DNA of 6,252 nt from Burkholderiales bacterium (lineage in GTDB: Bacteria; Pseudomonadota; Gammaproteobacteria; Burkholderiales; CAIKXV01). The translations under genes were made by a program, and so were the position numbers. The stretch's first letter is position 1. The number at the start of each line of letters is the position of its first letter. The stretch lies in the NCBI GenBank assembly GCA_019751575.1, contig JAIENF010000635.1, positions 1-6,252 of the forward strand, written 5' to 3'. Below the pieces are notes generated by a model. That model was not told the DNA's origin and did not search any database. It saw nothing but the letters and a program-made list of their open reading frames with translations. Shown in pieces: positions 1 through 6,252 of this stretch.

Positions 1-191
1 GCGTACAGCCCCATCGACCAGATGAACAGCGACGGCTGGCTGCTGCCGAACAGCATCTTGCTGTCGAACATCCAGAGTGCGACGAGCACCACCGGCACCA
101 GGCACCGGTACACATTGAAATAGAACAGCGACCGCCAGAAGTCGTCGCGGTAGGCCAGGGCCGGGACGGGTGCCGCGTCCTCGCCGGACAT
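1..191 (-). CDS. N-terminal fragment of a PilS-like sensor histidine kinase (runs off left edge)
   Basis: This open reading frame starts at an ATG (191-189) and is still open at the window edge, giving 63 residues. After a short acidic, soluble N-terminus comes the segment DDFWRSLFYFNVYR. It is followed by a hydrophobic stretch (about residues 31-43) and then the start of a second one (about residue 54 onward), so the protein begins as a multi-pass membrane protein. The RSLxYFNxYR pattern before the first membrane helix resembles betaproteobacterial PilS, the membrane kinase of the PilS-PilR pair that controls type IV pilin transcription. A PP0621-family gene just upstream is also a usual pilS neighbour. 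The kinase domains lie outside the window, so the identification is an inference. Only two bases separate it from the upstream stop codon, which suggests co-transcription and coupled translation. Confidence 0.6.
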   Translation of the reverse strand, partial: MSGEDAAPVPALAYRDDFWRSLFYFNVYRCLVPVVLVALWMFDSKMLFGSSQPSLFIWSMGLY

Positions 192-193
192 GG

Positions 194-427
194 TCAGTGC
201 AGCCGCTCGTGTTCCCGGCTGCAGAACCGCGCGCCGCGTGCCTCGACGCTCTCGGCCCTGGGCAGGAAAACGCCGCAGTGCGCACAGCGGACCATGTCTT
301 CGATCGGCCGCTCCGCCGCGTCCCGCTCGGCCTGCGCACGCTCGCGACGTGCCGCGGCGCGCGCCTTTCCGGTGACCATCCAGAGGATCACCGCGATCAC
401 CGCGATCAGTACGAGGTACTTGATCAA
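194..427 (-). CDS. PP0621-family small membrane-anchored protein with Cys/His motif
   Basis: This 77-residue protein has an N-terminal membrane helix (about residues 4-18, YLVLIAVIAVILWMV), then a charged Arg/Ala/Glu linker (20-43). The C-terminal part carries a putative zinc-binding motif: MVRCAHCG (C48, C51) followed by FCSREH (C69, H73). This matches the short PP0621-type proteins found next to pilS in proteobacteria; their function is not known to me. I chose the TTG at 427-425 as start because it places Met-Ile-Lys directly before the membrane helix, as in the family. The only in-frame ATG lies further upstream (515-517), inside the preceding gene, and would add 30 Arg/Pro-rich residues unlike the family. 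No clear ribosome binding site precedes the TTG. The gene starts 22 bases after the preceding stop and ends 2 bases before the pilS-like ATG. Confidence 0.8.
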   Translation of the reverse strand: MIKYLVLIAVIAVILWMVTGKARAAARRERAQAERDAAERPIEDMVRCAHCGVFLPRAESVEARGARFCSREHERLH

Positions 428-449
428 CGCGGGCCGCTGCGGCGGTCGA

Positions 450-989
450 TCACTGGCCCGGTGCCTCGGGATCCATGTGAAGGGCCTCGAGGAACCGCGA
501 GACCATGTTGTAGGCACCGACGGTCGCGGTCAGCTCGACCATCTGGCGCGCATCGAAGAACCGCGCCGCGTCGGAGAACACCGGATCGGGCACGTGGATC
601 TCGCGCGTCATGGAATCTGCATACGCGATCACCGCGCGCATCCGGTCGTCGAACAGGCCGGCTGGCGGCGCCGCCAGCGCGGGCAGCATGCGCAGCGCCT
701 CGAGCTGGTCGTCGGTCATGCCTTCCTTGCGCGCGAACGGCAGGTGCGCCGCGAACTCGTACGGCGCCTCGTTGACCACGGCGACCCGCATGATCGCCAG
801 CTCGGTGTAGAGCGCCGGGACGAGGCATTGCTGGCGGATGGCCGTCAGCAGGTGCAGCCACCCCTCCGCCACCGGGGGACTGTTCATCAACATCCGGTAG
901 AGGTTGAGCATCTTGCCCCCCCGCTGTTCGCGGATGCGGCGGGCGAGATCCGGATTTTCTGACTCTTCGGCGTAGGCCACACGGGCCAT
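450..989 (-). CDS. carboxymuconolactone decarboxylase (CMD)-family protein
   Basis: The 179-residue product contains a CMD/AhpD-like helical domain. Its best signature is the stretch from about residue 63, ELAIMRVAVVNEAP, followed by YEFAAHLPFARKEG (77-90) and a helix beginning MTDDQLEAL. The Y-E-x-x-x-H arrangement (E78, H82) is typical of the gamma-carboxymuconolactone decarboxylase branch. The redox CxxC of AhpD-type peroxidases is absent, since the only cysteine in the domain is C55. A peroxidase role is therefore unlikely, and the real substrate cannot be read from sequence. The ATG at 989 is preferred over an in-frame GTG at 1001 because GAGG (996-999) sits six bases upstream of the ATG. 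The gene lies 26 bases after tRNA-Pro and 22 bases before the PP0621-family gene, so it probably shares their transcript. Confidence 0.85.
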   Translation of the reverse strand: MARVAYAEESENPDLARRIREQRGGKMLNLYRMLMNSPPVAEGWLHLLTAIRQQCLVPALYTELAIMRVAVVNEAPYEFAAHLPFARKEGMTDDQLEALRMLPALAAPPAGLFDDRMRAVIAYADSMTREIHVPDPVFSDAARFFDARQMVELTATVGAYNMVSRFLEALHMDPEAPGQ

Positions 990-995
990 CGGACA

Positions 996-999
996 CCTC
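996..999 (-). promoter_or_regulatory. ribosome binding site of the CMD-family gene
   Basis: GAGG on the minus strand lies six bases before the ATG at 989. It decides between that ATG and the GTG at 1001. It falls within the 26-base gap after tRNA-Pro, so processing of the tRNA 3' end would leave the mRNA with a leader of about 26 bases that still carries this site. Confidence 0.65.
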
Positions 1000-1015
1000 A
1001 CGGGATCAAGGCGCC

Positions 1016-1092
<77 letters not shown>

Positions 1093-1209
1093 AATTTGCG
1101 CAACACTCTCTCGGCTGCATGCTGCTGGACAACCGAACACCAACCACTACATCCATACATCTGACAGTCTGACCGTCCTCTTCGCGCCGGGATCGGGGCC
1201 GGCGTCCTT

Positions 1210-2172
1210 TCAGACGTTGCGTCCCACAGCGAAGGCGGCGAAGTCTATCAGAGAATCGCGGAACATCGAATCGGGAAGTGAACGAATTGCATCCTGCGCG
1301 CATTGCGACTCGCGCTCGGCCTGCGTGCGCGCATAGGCGAGCGAGCCGCACTGCTCCAGCGCAGCCAGCACTTCGTCGAAGCGCTCGACGGCGCCCTCCT
1401 CGATCACCTGCCGCAGCATCATGCGCTGCGCCTCCGGCGCGTTGGCCAGGGCGTGGATGAGCGGCAGCGTCGACTTGCCTTCGCCGAGGTCGTCGCCCAG
1501 GTTCTTGCCGATCGATGCCCGGTCGCCCGAATAGTCGAGCACGTCGTCGATCAGCTGGAAGGCGGTGCCCAGGTGCATGCCGTACGTGGCCAGCGCCTGT
1601 TCGTGCGCCGGCTGCTGGTGCGCGAGCACCGCGCCCAGCCGCGCCGAGGCCTCGAACAGCTTCGCCGTCTTCGAGCGCACCACGCGCAGGTATTCGGCCT
1701 CGGTGAGGTCGGCGTTGTGCACGCCGAGCAGTTGCAGCACCTCGCCCTCGGCGATCACGTTGGTCGCGTCCGCCAGCACTTCGAGCACCCGCAGGTCACC
1801 GACGCCGACCATCATCTGGAAGGCCCGCGAATAGATGAAATCCCCGACCAGCACGCTGGCTGCGTTGCCGAAGCGCGCATTGGCCGTGGCCCGTCCGCGC
1901 CGGAGCGTGGATTCGTCCACCACGTCGTCGTGCAGCAGCGTCGCGGTATGGATGAACTCGACCACGGCCGCGATCTCGAGATGCGCACGACCGACATAGC
2001 CCGAGGCGCCGGCCGACAGCACCACCAGCGCCGGGCGCAGCCGCTTGCCCCCGCCCGACACCAGATACTCGGCGACCTGGCGGATCAGCGGCACCTCGGA
2101 GGCGAGCCGGTCTCGGATGACCTGTTCGACCGCGTCCAGGTCGGCCTTGATAAGGGTGCGGAACACTTCCAT
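1210..2172 (-). CDS. ispB: all-trans polyprenyl (octaprenyl-type) diphosphate synthase
   Basis: This 320-residue enzyme extends farnesyl or geranylgeranyl diphosphate with isopentenyl diphosphate to make the long side chain of ubiquinone. It shows the full trans-prenyltransferase set: GGGKRLRP (40-47), the first aspartate-rich motif HDDVVD (D82, D83, D86), GDFIYSRAF (110-118), and the second aspartate-rich motif FQLIDDVLDY (D209, D210, D213) followed by GDDLGEGKSTLPLI. The residue five before the first motif is a small Ala77, which in this family permits long products. Length matches E. coli IspB (323). The ATG at 2172 gives MEVFRTLIKADLDAVEQVI, the expected N-terminus; the upstream in-frame extension is unlike the family. 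No strong Shine-Dalgarno sequence precedes it. It is divergent from rplU, as in E. coli. Side-chain length (C40 or other) cannot be fixed from the sequence. Confidence 0.95.
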   Translation of the reverse strand: MEVFRTLIKADLDAVEQVIRDRLASEVPLIRQVAEYLVSGGGKRLRPALVVLSAGASGYVGRAHLEIAAVVEFIHTATLLHDDVVDESTLRRGRATANARFGNAASVLVGDFIYSRAFQMMVGVGDLRVLEVLADATNVIAEGEVLQLLGVHNADLTEAEYLRVVRSKTAKLFEASARLGAVLAHQQPAHEQALATYGMHLGTAFQLIDDVLDYSGDRASIGKNLGDDLGEGKSTLPLIHALANAPEAQRMMLRQVIEEGAVERFDEVLAALEQCGSLAYARTQAERESQCAQDAIRSLPDSMFRDSLIDFAAFAVGRNV

Positions 2173-2318
2173 CGGGGCTCGGCGCAGGGAACGCCACTCG
2201 TGAACGTCGGATTCTTGGCGGCAAGCTGTCAAGCATAGCAGGAGCGACCGTCCCGGGGCGTCCTGGCAGTGGCTGCCGCGGCGGCCCGGCCGGTCGCCAG
2301 GCACGGAACGACGGCCCT

Positions 2319-2347
2319 TTGACGTGGGCGCAGGGCGTGGGTATCAT
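2319..2347 (+). promoter_or_regulatory. sigma-70 promoter of the rplU-rpmA(-obgE-proB) operon
   Basis: A -35 box TTGACG (2319-2324) is separated by exactly 17 bases from a -10 box TATCAT (2342-2347). Each hexamer matches the consensus at five of six positions. Transcription would begin near 2353-2355, giving a leader of about 70 bases before rplU. The position, in the divergent gap with ispB and just upstream of a ribosomal protein gene, fits a strong housekeeping promoter. Confidence 0.85.
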
Positions 2348-2371
2348 CGCGGGTTCTTTCGTTTCAGGCAC

Positions 2372-2395
2372 GCCAGCTTGTATCGACAAGCCGGC
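2372..2395 (+). promoter_or_regulatory. hairpin in the rplU 5' leader
   Basis: The leader contains a perfect 6-bp stem, GCTTGT (2376-2381) with ACAAGC (2386-2391), closed by the four-base loop ATCG. It is extended past one A-C mismatch by GCC/GGC pairs (2372-2374 with 2393-2395). No T run follows, so it is not an intrinsic terminator. It lies about 17 bases before the AGGAG ribosome binding site (2412-2416). It could stabilise the leader or take part in L21 feedback control, but neither is shown. Leader regulation of L21 is known in Firmicutes; I know of no established proteobacterial class that this matches. Confidence 0.45.
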
Positions 2396-2424
2396 CGGCC
2401 CGTCCGTTCCCAGGAGCATTTCCC

Positions 2425-2736
2425 ATGTATGCGGTCATCCAGACCGGTGGCAAGCAGTACCGTGTTGCCGTCGGCGATCAACTGAGCATCGAGAAGCTGG
2501 CGGTCGCCGTCGGCGATGAAATCGCACTGGACAAGGTGCTGATGGTGTCCGACGGCGAGACGCTGTCGATCGGCAAGCCGCTGCTCGCGAATGCCACCGT
2601 CAAGGCGACGGTCATCGGCGAAGGCCGTGGCGACAAGGTCCACATCTTCAAGATGCGCCGGCGCAAGCACTATCGGCGCAGCCAGGGTCACCGTCAGTCG
2701 TACACCATGGTCCGCATCGATACCATCCAGGCCTGA
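2425..2736 (+). CDS. rplU: 50S ribosomal protein L21 (bL21)
   Basis: The 103-residue product is the same length as E. coli L21 and starts with the family signature [14 protein letters not shown]. The C-terminal basic 23S rRNA-binding segment [19 protein letters not shown] (76-94) is intact. L21 binds 23S rRNA in the large subunit. The ATG is supported by AGGAG (2412-2416) eight bases upstream. It is first in an operon with rpmA, which starts 58 bases after its stop. The gene is preceded by a clear promoter and a leader hairpin. Confidence 0.98.
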   Translation: MYAVIQTGGKQYRVAVGDQLSIEKLAVAVGDEIALDKVLMVSDGETLSIGKPLLANATVKATVIGEGRGDKVHIFKMRRRKHYRRSQGHRQSYTMVRIDTIQA

Positions 2737-2794
2737 GGCCGCAAGCAGCCAGGGTTGCCGCAGCGGCGGCAGCGGTTGCACACAGGAGTCCAGC

Positions 2795-3052
2795 ATGGCA
2801 CACAAGAAAGCAGGCGGCAGTTCACGCAACGGCCGCGACTCGCAGGCCAAACGCCTCGGCGTCAAGCGGTATGGTGGCGAAGCCGTCAACGCGGGGTCGA
2901 TCATCGTCCGCCAGCGGGGCACGCGGATGCGCGCCGGCGACAACGTCGGCGTCGGGCGCGACCACACCCTGTTCGCACTCGTTCAGGGGCTGGTCAAGTT
3001 CGAGCTCAAGGGCGAACAGCTGCGCACGACGGTCAGCATCGTCCCTGCCTGA
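2795..3052 (+). CDS. rpmA: 50S ribosomal protein L27 (bL27)
   Basis: The product is 85 residues, identical in length to E. coli L27. It opens with [16 protein letters not shown] and continues with [11 protein letters not shown] (20-30), both highly conserved. The flexible, basic N-terminal tail reaches toward the peptidyl-transferase centre. It lacks the cleavable N-terminal extension seen in Firmicutes, so it should be functional after at most Met removal. AGGAG (2784-2788) lies six bases before the ATG. A strong intrinsic terminator follows 25 bases after the stop codon, which makes rplU-rpmA a self-contained transcription unit with possible readthrough into obgE. Confidence 0.98.
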   Translation: MAHKKAGGSSRNGRDSQAKRLGVKRYGGEAVNAGSIIVRQRGTRMRAGDNVGVGRDHTLFALVQGLVKFELKGEQLRTTVSIVPA

Positions 3053-3077
3053 GCAGGCGCGGCGCGCGCGGTGACGG

Positions 3078-3111
3078 AGCCCTGCCGGCGACGGCAGGGC
3101 TTCTTCTTTTC
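3078..3111 (+). terminator. intrinsic terminator between rpmA and obgE
   Basis: A perfect 9-bp GC-rich stem, GCCCTGCCG (3079-3087) with CGGCAGGGC (3092-3100), has the tetraloop GCGA and gains one further A-T pair (3078 with 3101). It is followed at once by the pyrimidine tract TTCTTCTTTTC. This is a textbook rho-independent terminator on the plus strand, placed after the two ribosomal protein genes and only 23 bases before the obgE start codon. It probably ends most rplU-rpmA transcripts, and downstream genes would depend on readthrough or on another promoter. Confidence 0.9.
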
Positions 3112-3134
3112 TGCAAACAGGCGCCCCATTCCCG

Positions 3135-4232
3135 ATGAAATTCGTCGACGAAGCGATCATCGATGTACTCGCCGGCAACGGCGGTGACGGCGCGGCCAGC
3201 TTCCGGCGCGAGAAGTACATCCCGCGCGGCGGCCCTGATGGCGGCGACGGCGGACGCGGTGGCAACATCCATGCGGTCGCCGACCGCAACATCAACACCC
3301 TGGTCGATTTCCGGTTCGCGCGCACCCATCGCGCCGGCCACGGCGAACGGGGCATGGGTGCCGACTGCTACGGCGCGGCCGGCAAGGACATCACGCTGCG
3401 GATGCCGGTCGGCACGCTCGTCTACGACGCGGAGACCGGGAACCCGATCGCCGACCTGGCGAAGGATGGTGACATCGCCCTGCTCGTGCGCGGCGGAAAA
3501 GGCGGCCTCGGCAACCTGCATTTCAAGTCGAGCGTGAACCGTGCGCCCCGGCAATCGACGCCGGGCGAACACGGGGAAGTCCGCAAGTTGCGGCTCGAAT
3601 TGCGGGTACTCGCCGATGTCGGCCTGCTCGGCATGCCGAACGCCGGCAAGTCGACCTTGATCCGCGCGGTCTCCGCAGCGCGGCCGAAAGTCGCCGACTA
3701 TCCGTTCACCACGCTGCACCCCAACCTGGGCGTCGTGCGCGTCGACATCGACAACAGCTTCGTGATCGCCGACATCCCCGGGCTGATCGAAGGGGCGGCC
3801 GAAGGCGCCGGGCTCGGCCACCAGTTCCTCCGCCACCTGCAGCGCACCCACCTGCTGCTGCATCTGGTCGACGTCGTCGACGATGCCCAGGACCCGGTGG
3901 CCTCGGTGCGCACCATCGCCCGCGAACTGCAGAAGTACGATCCTGCCCTGGCCGACAAGCCCCGCTGGCTGATCCTCAACAAGATCGATGCACTGCCCGA
4001 CGGCGATGCGGCACAGCTGCAGAAGGACATCGTGCGCCGGCTGCGCTGGAAGGCTCCCGTCTTCGCGATATCCGCCGTCTCGGGCGAAGGCTGCCAGCCC
4101 CTCATACGCGCGATCAGCGACCACCTGGTGGCGACCCGGGCCGCGACCCTGGCCGCCGCCGATGCCGCGGCTGCGGCCGCTGCTGCGGCGGCTGCGTCCA
4201 CCGCCGCCGGCCCCGATGCTGCGGACGCCTGA
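3135..4232 (+). CDS. obgE: Obg-family ribosome-assembly GTPase
   Basis: This 365-residue cytoplasmic GTPase acts in late 50S subunit assembly and in stress and growth control. The N-terminal Obg fold (about 1-158) is glycine-rich ([28 protein letters not shown]) and carries the GGKGGLGN motif (120-127). The G domain has G1 GMPNAGKS (166-173), G2 around the TT pair at 192-193, G3 DIPG (213-216), G4 NKID (282-285) and G5 SA (313-314). After about residue 335 the usual acidic C-terminal tail is replaced by an alanine-rich one with eleven consecutive alanines (344-354), ending [17 protein letters not shown] is the normal family N-terminus. The ribosome binding site is poor: an AGG 13 bases upstream. 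The gene follows a strong terminator and precedes proB by 32 bases. Confidence 0.97.
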   Translation: MKFVDEAIIDVLAGNGGDGAASFRREKYIPRGGPDGGDGGRGGNIHAVADRNINTLVDFRFARTHRAGHGERGMGADCYGAAGKDITLRMPVGTLVYDAETGNPIADLAKDGDIALLVRGGKGGLGNLHFKSSVNRAPRQSTPGEHGEVRKLRLELRVLADVGLLGMPNAGKSTLIRAVSAARPKVADYPFTTLHPNLGVVRVDIDNSFVIADIPGLIEGAAEGAGLGHQFLRHLQRTHLLLHLVDVVDDAQDPVASVRTIARELQKYDPALADKPRWLILNKIDALPDGDAAQLQKDIVRRLRWKAPVFAISAVSGEGCQPLIRAISDHLVATRAATLAAADAAAAAAAAAAASTAAGPDAADA

Positions 4233-4264
4233 ACCCGAGCAGTACGCCACCTCCCGCGCACGCC

Positions 4265-5443
4265 ATGAACGACGAGACCCCTGCAGACGCCTCCGGCCCT
4301 TCGCCGGGAACCCCCGCACTGCCCAGGTTCAGCCAGGCGCGGCGCGTCGTGGTGAAGGTCGGCAGCAGCCTGGTCACCAACCGCGGACAGGGACTCGACC
4401 GTGAAGCGCTCGCACGGTGGGCCTCGCAGATCGCACGGCTGCGCGCGGGCGGGCGCGAGATCGTGCTGGTCTCCAGCGGCGCGATCGCCGAGGGCATGCA
4501 GCGGCTGGGCTGGCCGAAGCGGCCGAGCGCGCTCAATGAACTGCAGGCCGCGGCCGCGGTGGGACAGATGGGGCTCGCCCAGGTCTACGAAAGCTGCTTC
4601 CGGGCGCATGGGCTGCTCACCTCGCAGATCCTGCTCACGCATGAAGACCTTGCCGACCGCCGTCGCTACCTCAACGCGCGCAGCACGCTGATCACCCTGC
4701 TCGGCCTGGGCGTCATCCCGATCATCAACGAGAACGACACCGTCACCACCGAAGAGATCAAGCTCGGCGACAACGATACGCTGGCCTCGCTGGTCACCAA
4801 CCTGATCGAAGCCGAGGCGCTGGTGATCCTGACCGACCAGCCCGGGATATTCACCGGCGACCCGCGCAACGATCCCTCCGCCACCCTGCTGGCCACCGCG
4901 CGGGCGGGCGACCCCCATCTCGAATCGATCGCCGGTGGCGTCGGCAGCGCGATCGCCCGCGGGGGCATGCTGACCAAGGTACTCGCCGCGAAGCGTGCGG
5001 CGCGCAGCGGCGCCTACACGATCGTGGCCAGTGGCGAGGAAGACGAGGTGCTGGTACGCCTGGCCGCCGGCGAGCCGATCGGCACCCTGCTGGTCCCCGA
5101 CACGGCCCCGATGGCCGCGCGCAAGCAGTGGCTGGCCGACCAGTTGCAGGTGCGCGGCCAGGTGACGCTGGATGCCGGCGCGGTGCGCGCCCTGCTGGTC
5201 GAGGGCAAGAGCCTGCTGCCGATCGGCGCCACCGCGGTCAGCGGTGACTTCGACCGTGGCGAGCTGGTGCGCTGCGTGGGCCCGGATGGCGCGGAAGTCG
5301 CCCGCGGCCTGGCGAACTACCCGTCATCGGAGGCCGCGCGCATCGCAGGCGTCCAGTCGCGCGACATCGAGGCGAAGCTCGGCTACGTCGGCGAACCTGA
5401 ACTGATCCACCGCGACAACATGGTGGTGACCGCCCAGCCCTGA
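4265..5443 (+). CDS. proB: glutamate 5-kinase
   Basis: ProB phosphorylates L-glutamate with ATP, the first and normally proline-inhibited step of proline synthesis. The 392-residue product has the amino-acid kinase domain: [11 protein letters not shown] (28-38), SSGAIAEGM (70-78), INENDTV (154-160), GDND (168-171), [13 protein letters not shown] (189-201) and RGGMLTK (232-238). A C-terminal PUA domain follows (about 293-372, with [16 protein letters not shown]). The end, [10 protein letters not shown], is typical of betaproteobacterial ProB. The first kinase strand begins about 20 residues later than in E. coli ProB, because of a Pro/Ala/Ser-rich N-terminal extension. No in-frame ATG, GTG or TTG lies between residue 1 and the kinase core, so this start is required. 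It has no obvious Shine-Dalgarno sequence. proA is not adjacent. Co-transcription with obgE is likely from the 32-base spacing. Confidence 0.97.
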   Translation: MNDETPADASGPSPGTPALPRFSQARRVVVKVGSSLVTNRGQGLDREALARWASQIARLRAGGREIVLVSSGAIAEGMQRLGWPKRPSALNELQAAAAVGQMGLAQVYESCFRAHGLLTSQILLTHEDLADRRRYLNARSTLITLLGLGVIPIINENDTVTTEEIKLGDNDTLASLVTNLIEAEALVILTDQPGIFTGDPRNDPSATLLATARAGDPHLESIAGGVGSAIARGGMLTKVLAAKRAARSGAYTIVASGEEDEVLVRLAAGEPIGTLLVPDTAPMAARKQWLADQLQVRGQVTLDAGAVRALLVEGKSLLPIGATAVSGDFDRGELVRCVGPDGAEVARGLANYPSSEAARIAGVQSRDIEAKLGYVGEPELIHRDNMVVTAQP

Positions 5444-5493
5444 GCCCGCGGGCGGCACCGGTCCGCCGCGCGGCTCCGGGTCGAGGTGGACGA

Positions 5494-6135
5494 TCAGTCG
5501 GTCGCCAGGTCGCGCGTGGGCAGGCCGGTCTTCAGGGCCGCCAGTGCGGCCTTGAGCGACGCGACCGGCAGCCTGTCCGGACAGAAGATGTCCCGGAACA
5601 GGATTTCTCGCATGCCGGCCGGATCGTTGCGGTCGAGGCTTTCCCAGCGCATGAAACGCGCCGGCGACCAGTTGCGGTCGGCCGATCCGGTCGCCAGGAT
5701 CATCCGCTCGCGCTTCTCGCAGCGCATCGACTCGAAGGTGACGCTGCGGGCGCCTCCCGCGTTGCGGACCACGAACGTGTAGCGGAACTCGCCGCCGGGC
5801 GCCAGGGCGATCGATCGCCGGTCGACGAAGAAGCGCAGGTCGGGCCGCACCCGCTGCGTCAACTCGGCCAGGTCGCGATCTTCAGGCCAGGCCGGAAGAT
5901 CGATCGCAAGGTCCTTGCCGAATTCCCCCCCTTCCGGCACCACCACCCGCGGCCGCCCCGGAGCGGCAGGCACCGCCGGATCGGCCGGTACCGCCTGAGC
6001 CGATGCAGTCGGGACGAGGCCGAGGCCCGTACCGGGGAGCAGCGACGCAGGCACCAGCAGGCAGGCAGCGCATGCCAACGGACCCACCACGCGGGCGACC
6101 CTGGACCGGTGCGGAAGGAAGGCGGCGGGCTTCAT
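5494..6135 (-). CDS. CNP1-like family exported protein
   Basis: The 213-residue product starts MKPAAFLPHRSRVARVV. It then has a hydrophobic core (about 16-42) and ends its likely signal peptide at ASAQA (A48) before a Pro/Ala-rich linker (49-68), so it should be exported to the periplasm. The mature part, from about residue 80 (LPAWPEDRDLAEL through DRRSIALAPGGEFRYTFVV and FESMRCEKRER to LFRDIFCPD), resembles the CNP1-like family, whose function is unknown. C139 and C185 could form a disulfide; this is inference. I chose the ATG at 6135 because it directly precedes the basic signal-peptide region. An in-frame ATG at 6192 would put a Gly/Arg-rich extension in front of it. A weak GGA lies upstream. 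The gene converges with proB across a 50-base gap with no clear terminator. The CNP1-like gene next to proB is common in betaproteobacteria. Confidence 0.85.
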   Translation of the reverse strand: MKPAAFLPHRSRVARVVGPLACAACLLVPASLLPGTGLGLVPTASAQAVPADPAVPAAPGRPRVVVPEGGEFGKDLAIDLPAWPEDRDLAELTQRVRPDLRFFVDRRSIALAPGGEFRYTFVVRNAGGARSVTFESMRCEKRERMILATGSADRNWSPARFMRWESLDRNDPAGMREILFRDIFCPDRLPVASLKAALAALKTGLPTRDLATD

Positions 6136-6171
6136 GCCGGTGTTCCGGTCGAACCGATGCGGCGGGCGACA

Positions 6172-6201
6172 CCCGCCCGCCCGCCCCCCCATGCCCGCCC
6201 C
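6172..6201 (-). promoter_or_regulatory. G-tract cluster (potential G-quadruplex) upstream of the CNP1-like gene
   Basis: On the minus strand, 6190-6172 reads as a run of seven Gs then three GGG tracts, all separated by single Cs. This fits a four-tract G-quadruplex motif with one-base loops. Two more G tracts (6194-6196 and 6198-6201) lie just upstream. The cluster sits 37-66 bases before the ATG at 6135, in the promoter or leader of that gene. The rest of 6136-6252 shows no gene I can support and no convincing promoter; it is probably also the upstream region of a divergent gene beyond the right edge. Confidence 0.5.
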
Positions 6202-6252
6202 GAACCACTAGAACGGTAGCCGGCTTAGATGACTAGCAAAACCCACAGCAAT

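Noticed and set aside
170..775. A 201-codon plus-strand open frame across the PP0621 and CMD genes.
   Set aside because: Its product is Arg/Pro/Ala-rich with no recognisable domain, and it lies antisense to two well-supported genes. It is a typical shadow frame of high-GC DNA.
1185..1204. Hairpin CGCCGG/CCGGCG with an 8-base loop just after the ispB stop codon, as a terminator.
   Set aside because: On the minus strand it is followed by CGAAGAGG, with no T run. The short T-rich stretch lies on the plus-strand side, where no gene needs terminating.
2227..2232. A perfect TTGACA on the minus strand, 54 bases upstream of the ispB start, as a possible -35 box of an ispB promoter.
   Set aside because: With a 16-18-base spacer no reasonable -10 hexamer follows (CGACGT at 17). 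The ispB promoter must lie in this region, but I cannot place it.
1303..2238. A 311-codon plus-strand frame opposite ispB.
   Set aside because: It mirrors ispB codons, is rich in His/Arg/Gln with no domain, and has no ribosome binding site I can support.
3033..4319. A 428-codon minus-strand open frame opposite obgE.
   Set aside because: The frame is antisense to a complete, motif-intact Obg gene, and its product is low-complexity with no family resemblance. Long antisense frames are common in GC-rich coding DNA.
5444..5493. GC-rich inverted repeat between the convergent proB and CNP1-like genes (GGCGG and CCGCC around CACCGGT) as a bidirectional terminator.
   Set aside because: The stem is only about 5 bp and no T run follows on either strand, so it is not distinguishable from background GC richness.

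Overview
The window reads as an ordinary piece of core chromosome from a high-GC betaproteobacterium, most likely Burkholderiales or a close relative. This rests on the ProB, Obg, IspB, L21 and L27 sequences, on the presence of CNP1-like and PP0621-family proteins, and on the gene order. The genus cannot be given from sequence reading alone. I saw no insertion sequences, phage genes, CRISPR arrays or abrupt compositional change, and no new multi-gene system.

The left part (1-2172) is on the minus strand. Read in the direction of transcription it holds ispB (octaprenyl/polyprenyl diphosphate synthase, 2172-1210), a 117-base gap, tRNA-Pro(CGG) with an encoded CCA (1092-1016), a carboxymuconolactone decarboxylase-family protein (989-450), a small membrane-anchored PP0621-family zinc-finger-like protein (427-194), and the start of a PilS-like sensor kinase that runs off the left edge (191-1). 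The last three are packed with gaps of 22 and 2 bases. The first of them begins only 26 bases after the tRNA, so tRNA and mRNA may share a transcript.

The centre (2173-2424) is the divergent control region between ispB and the ribosomal operon. It carries a near-consensus sigma-70 promoter for rplU and a leader hairpin. The plus strand then encodes rplU (L21), rpmA (L27), a strong intrinsic terminator, obgE (ribosome-assembly GTPase) and proB (glutamate 5-kinase). L21, L27 and Obg all serve the large ribosomal subunit. ProB is the first enzyme of proline synthesis. The terminator after rpmA would let the cell make abundant ribosomal proteins while only a fraction of transcripts continue into obgE and proB.

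The right part (5444-6252) holds a minus-strand gene for an exported CNP1-like protein, convergent with proB. Its upstream region (6136-6252) carries a striking run of G-tracts on the coding strand, and no further gene can be supported before the edge. The points most worth a second look are the terminator inside the rplU-obgE cluster, the tRNA-mRNA junction, the G-tract upstream of the CNP1-like gene, and the polyalanine tail of Obg.
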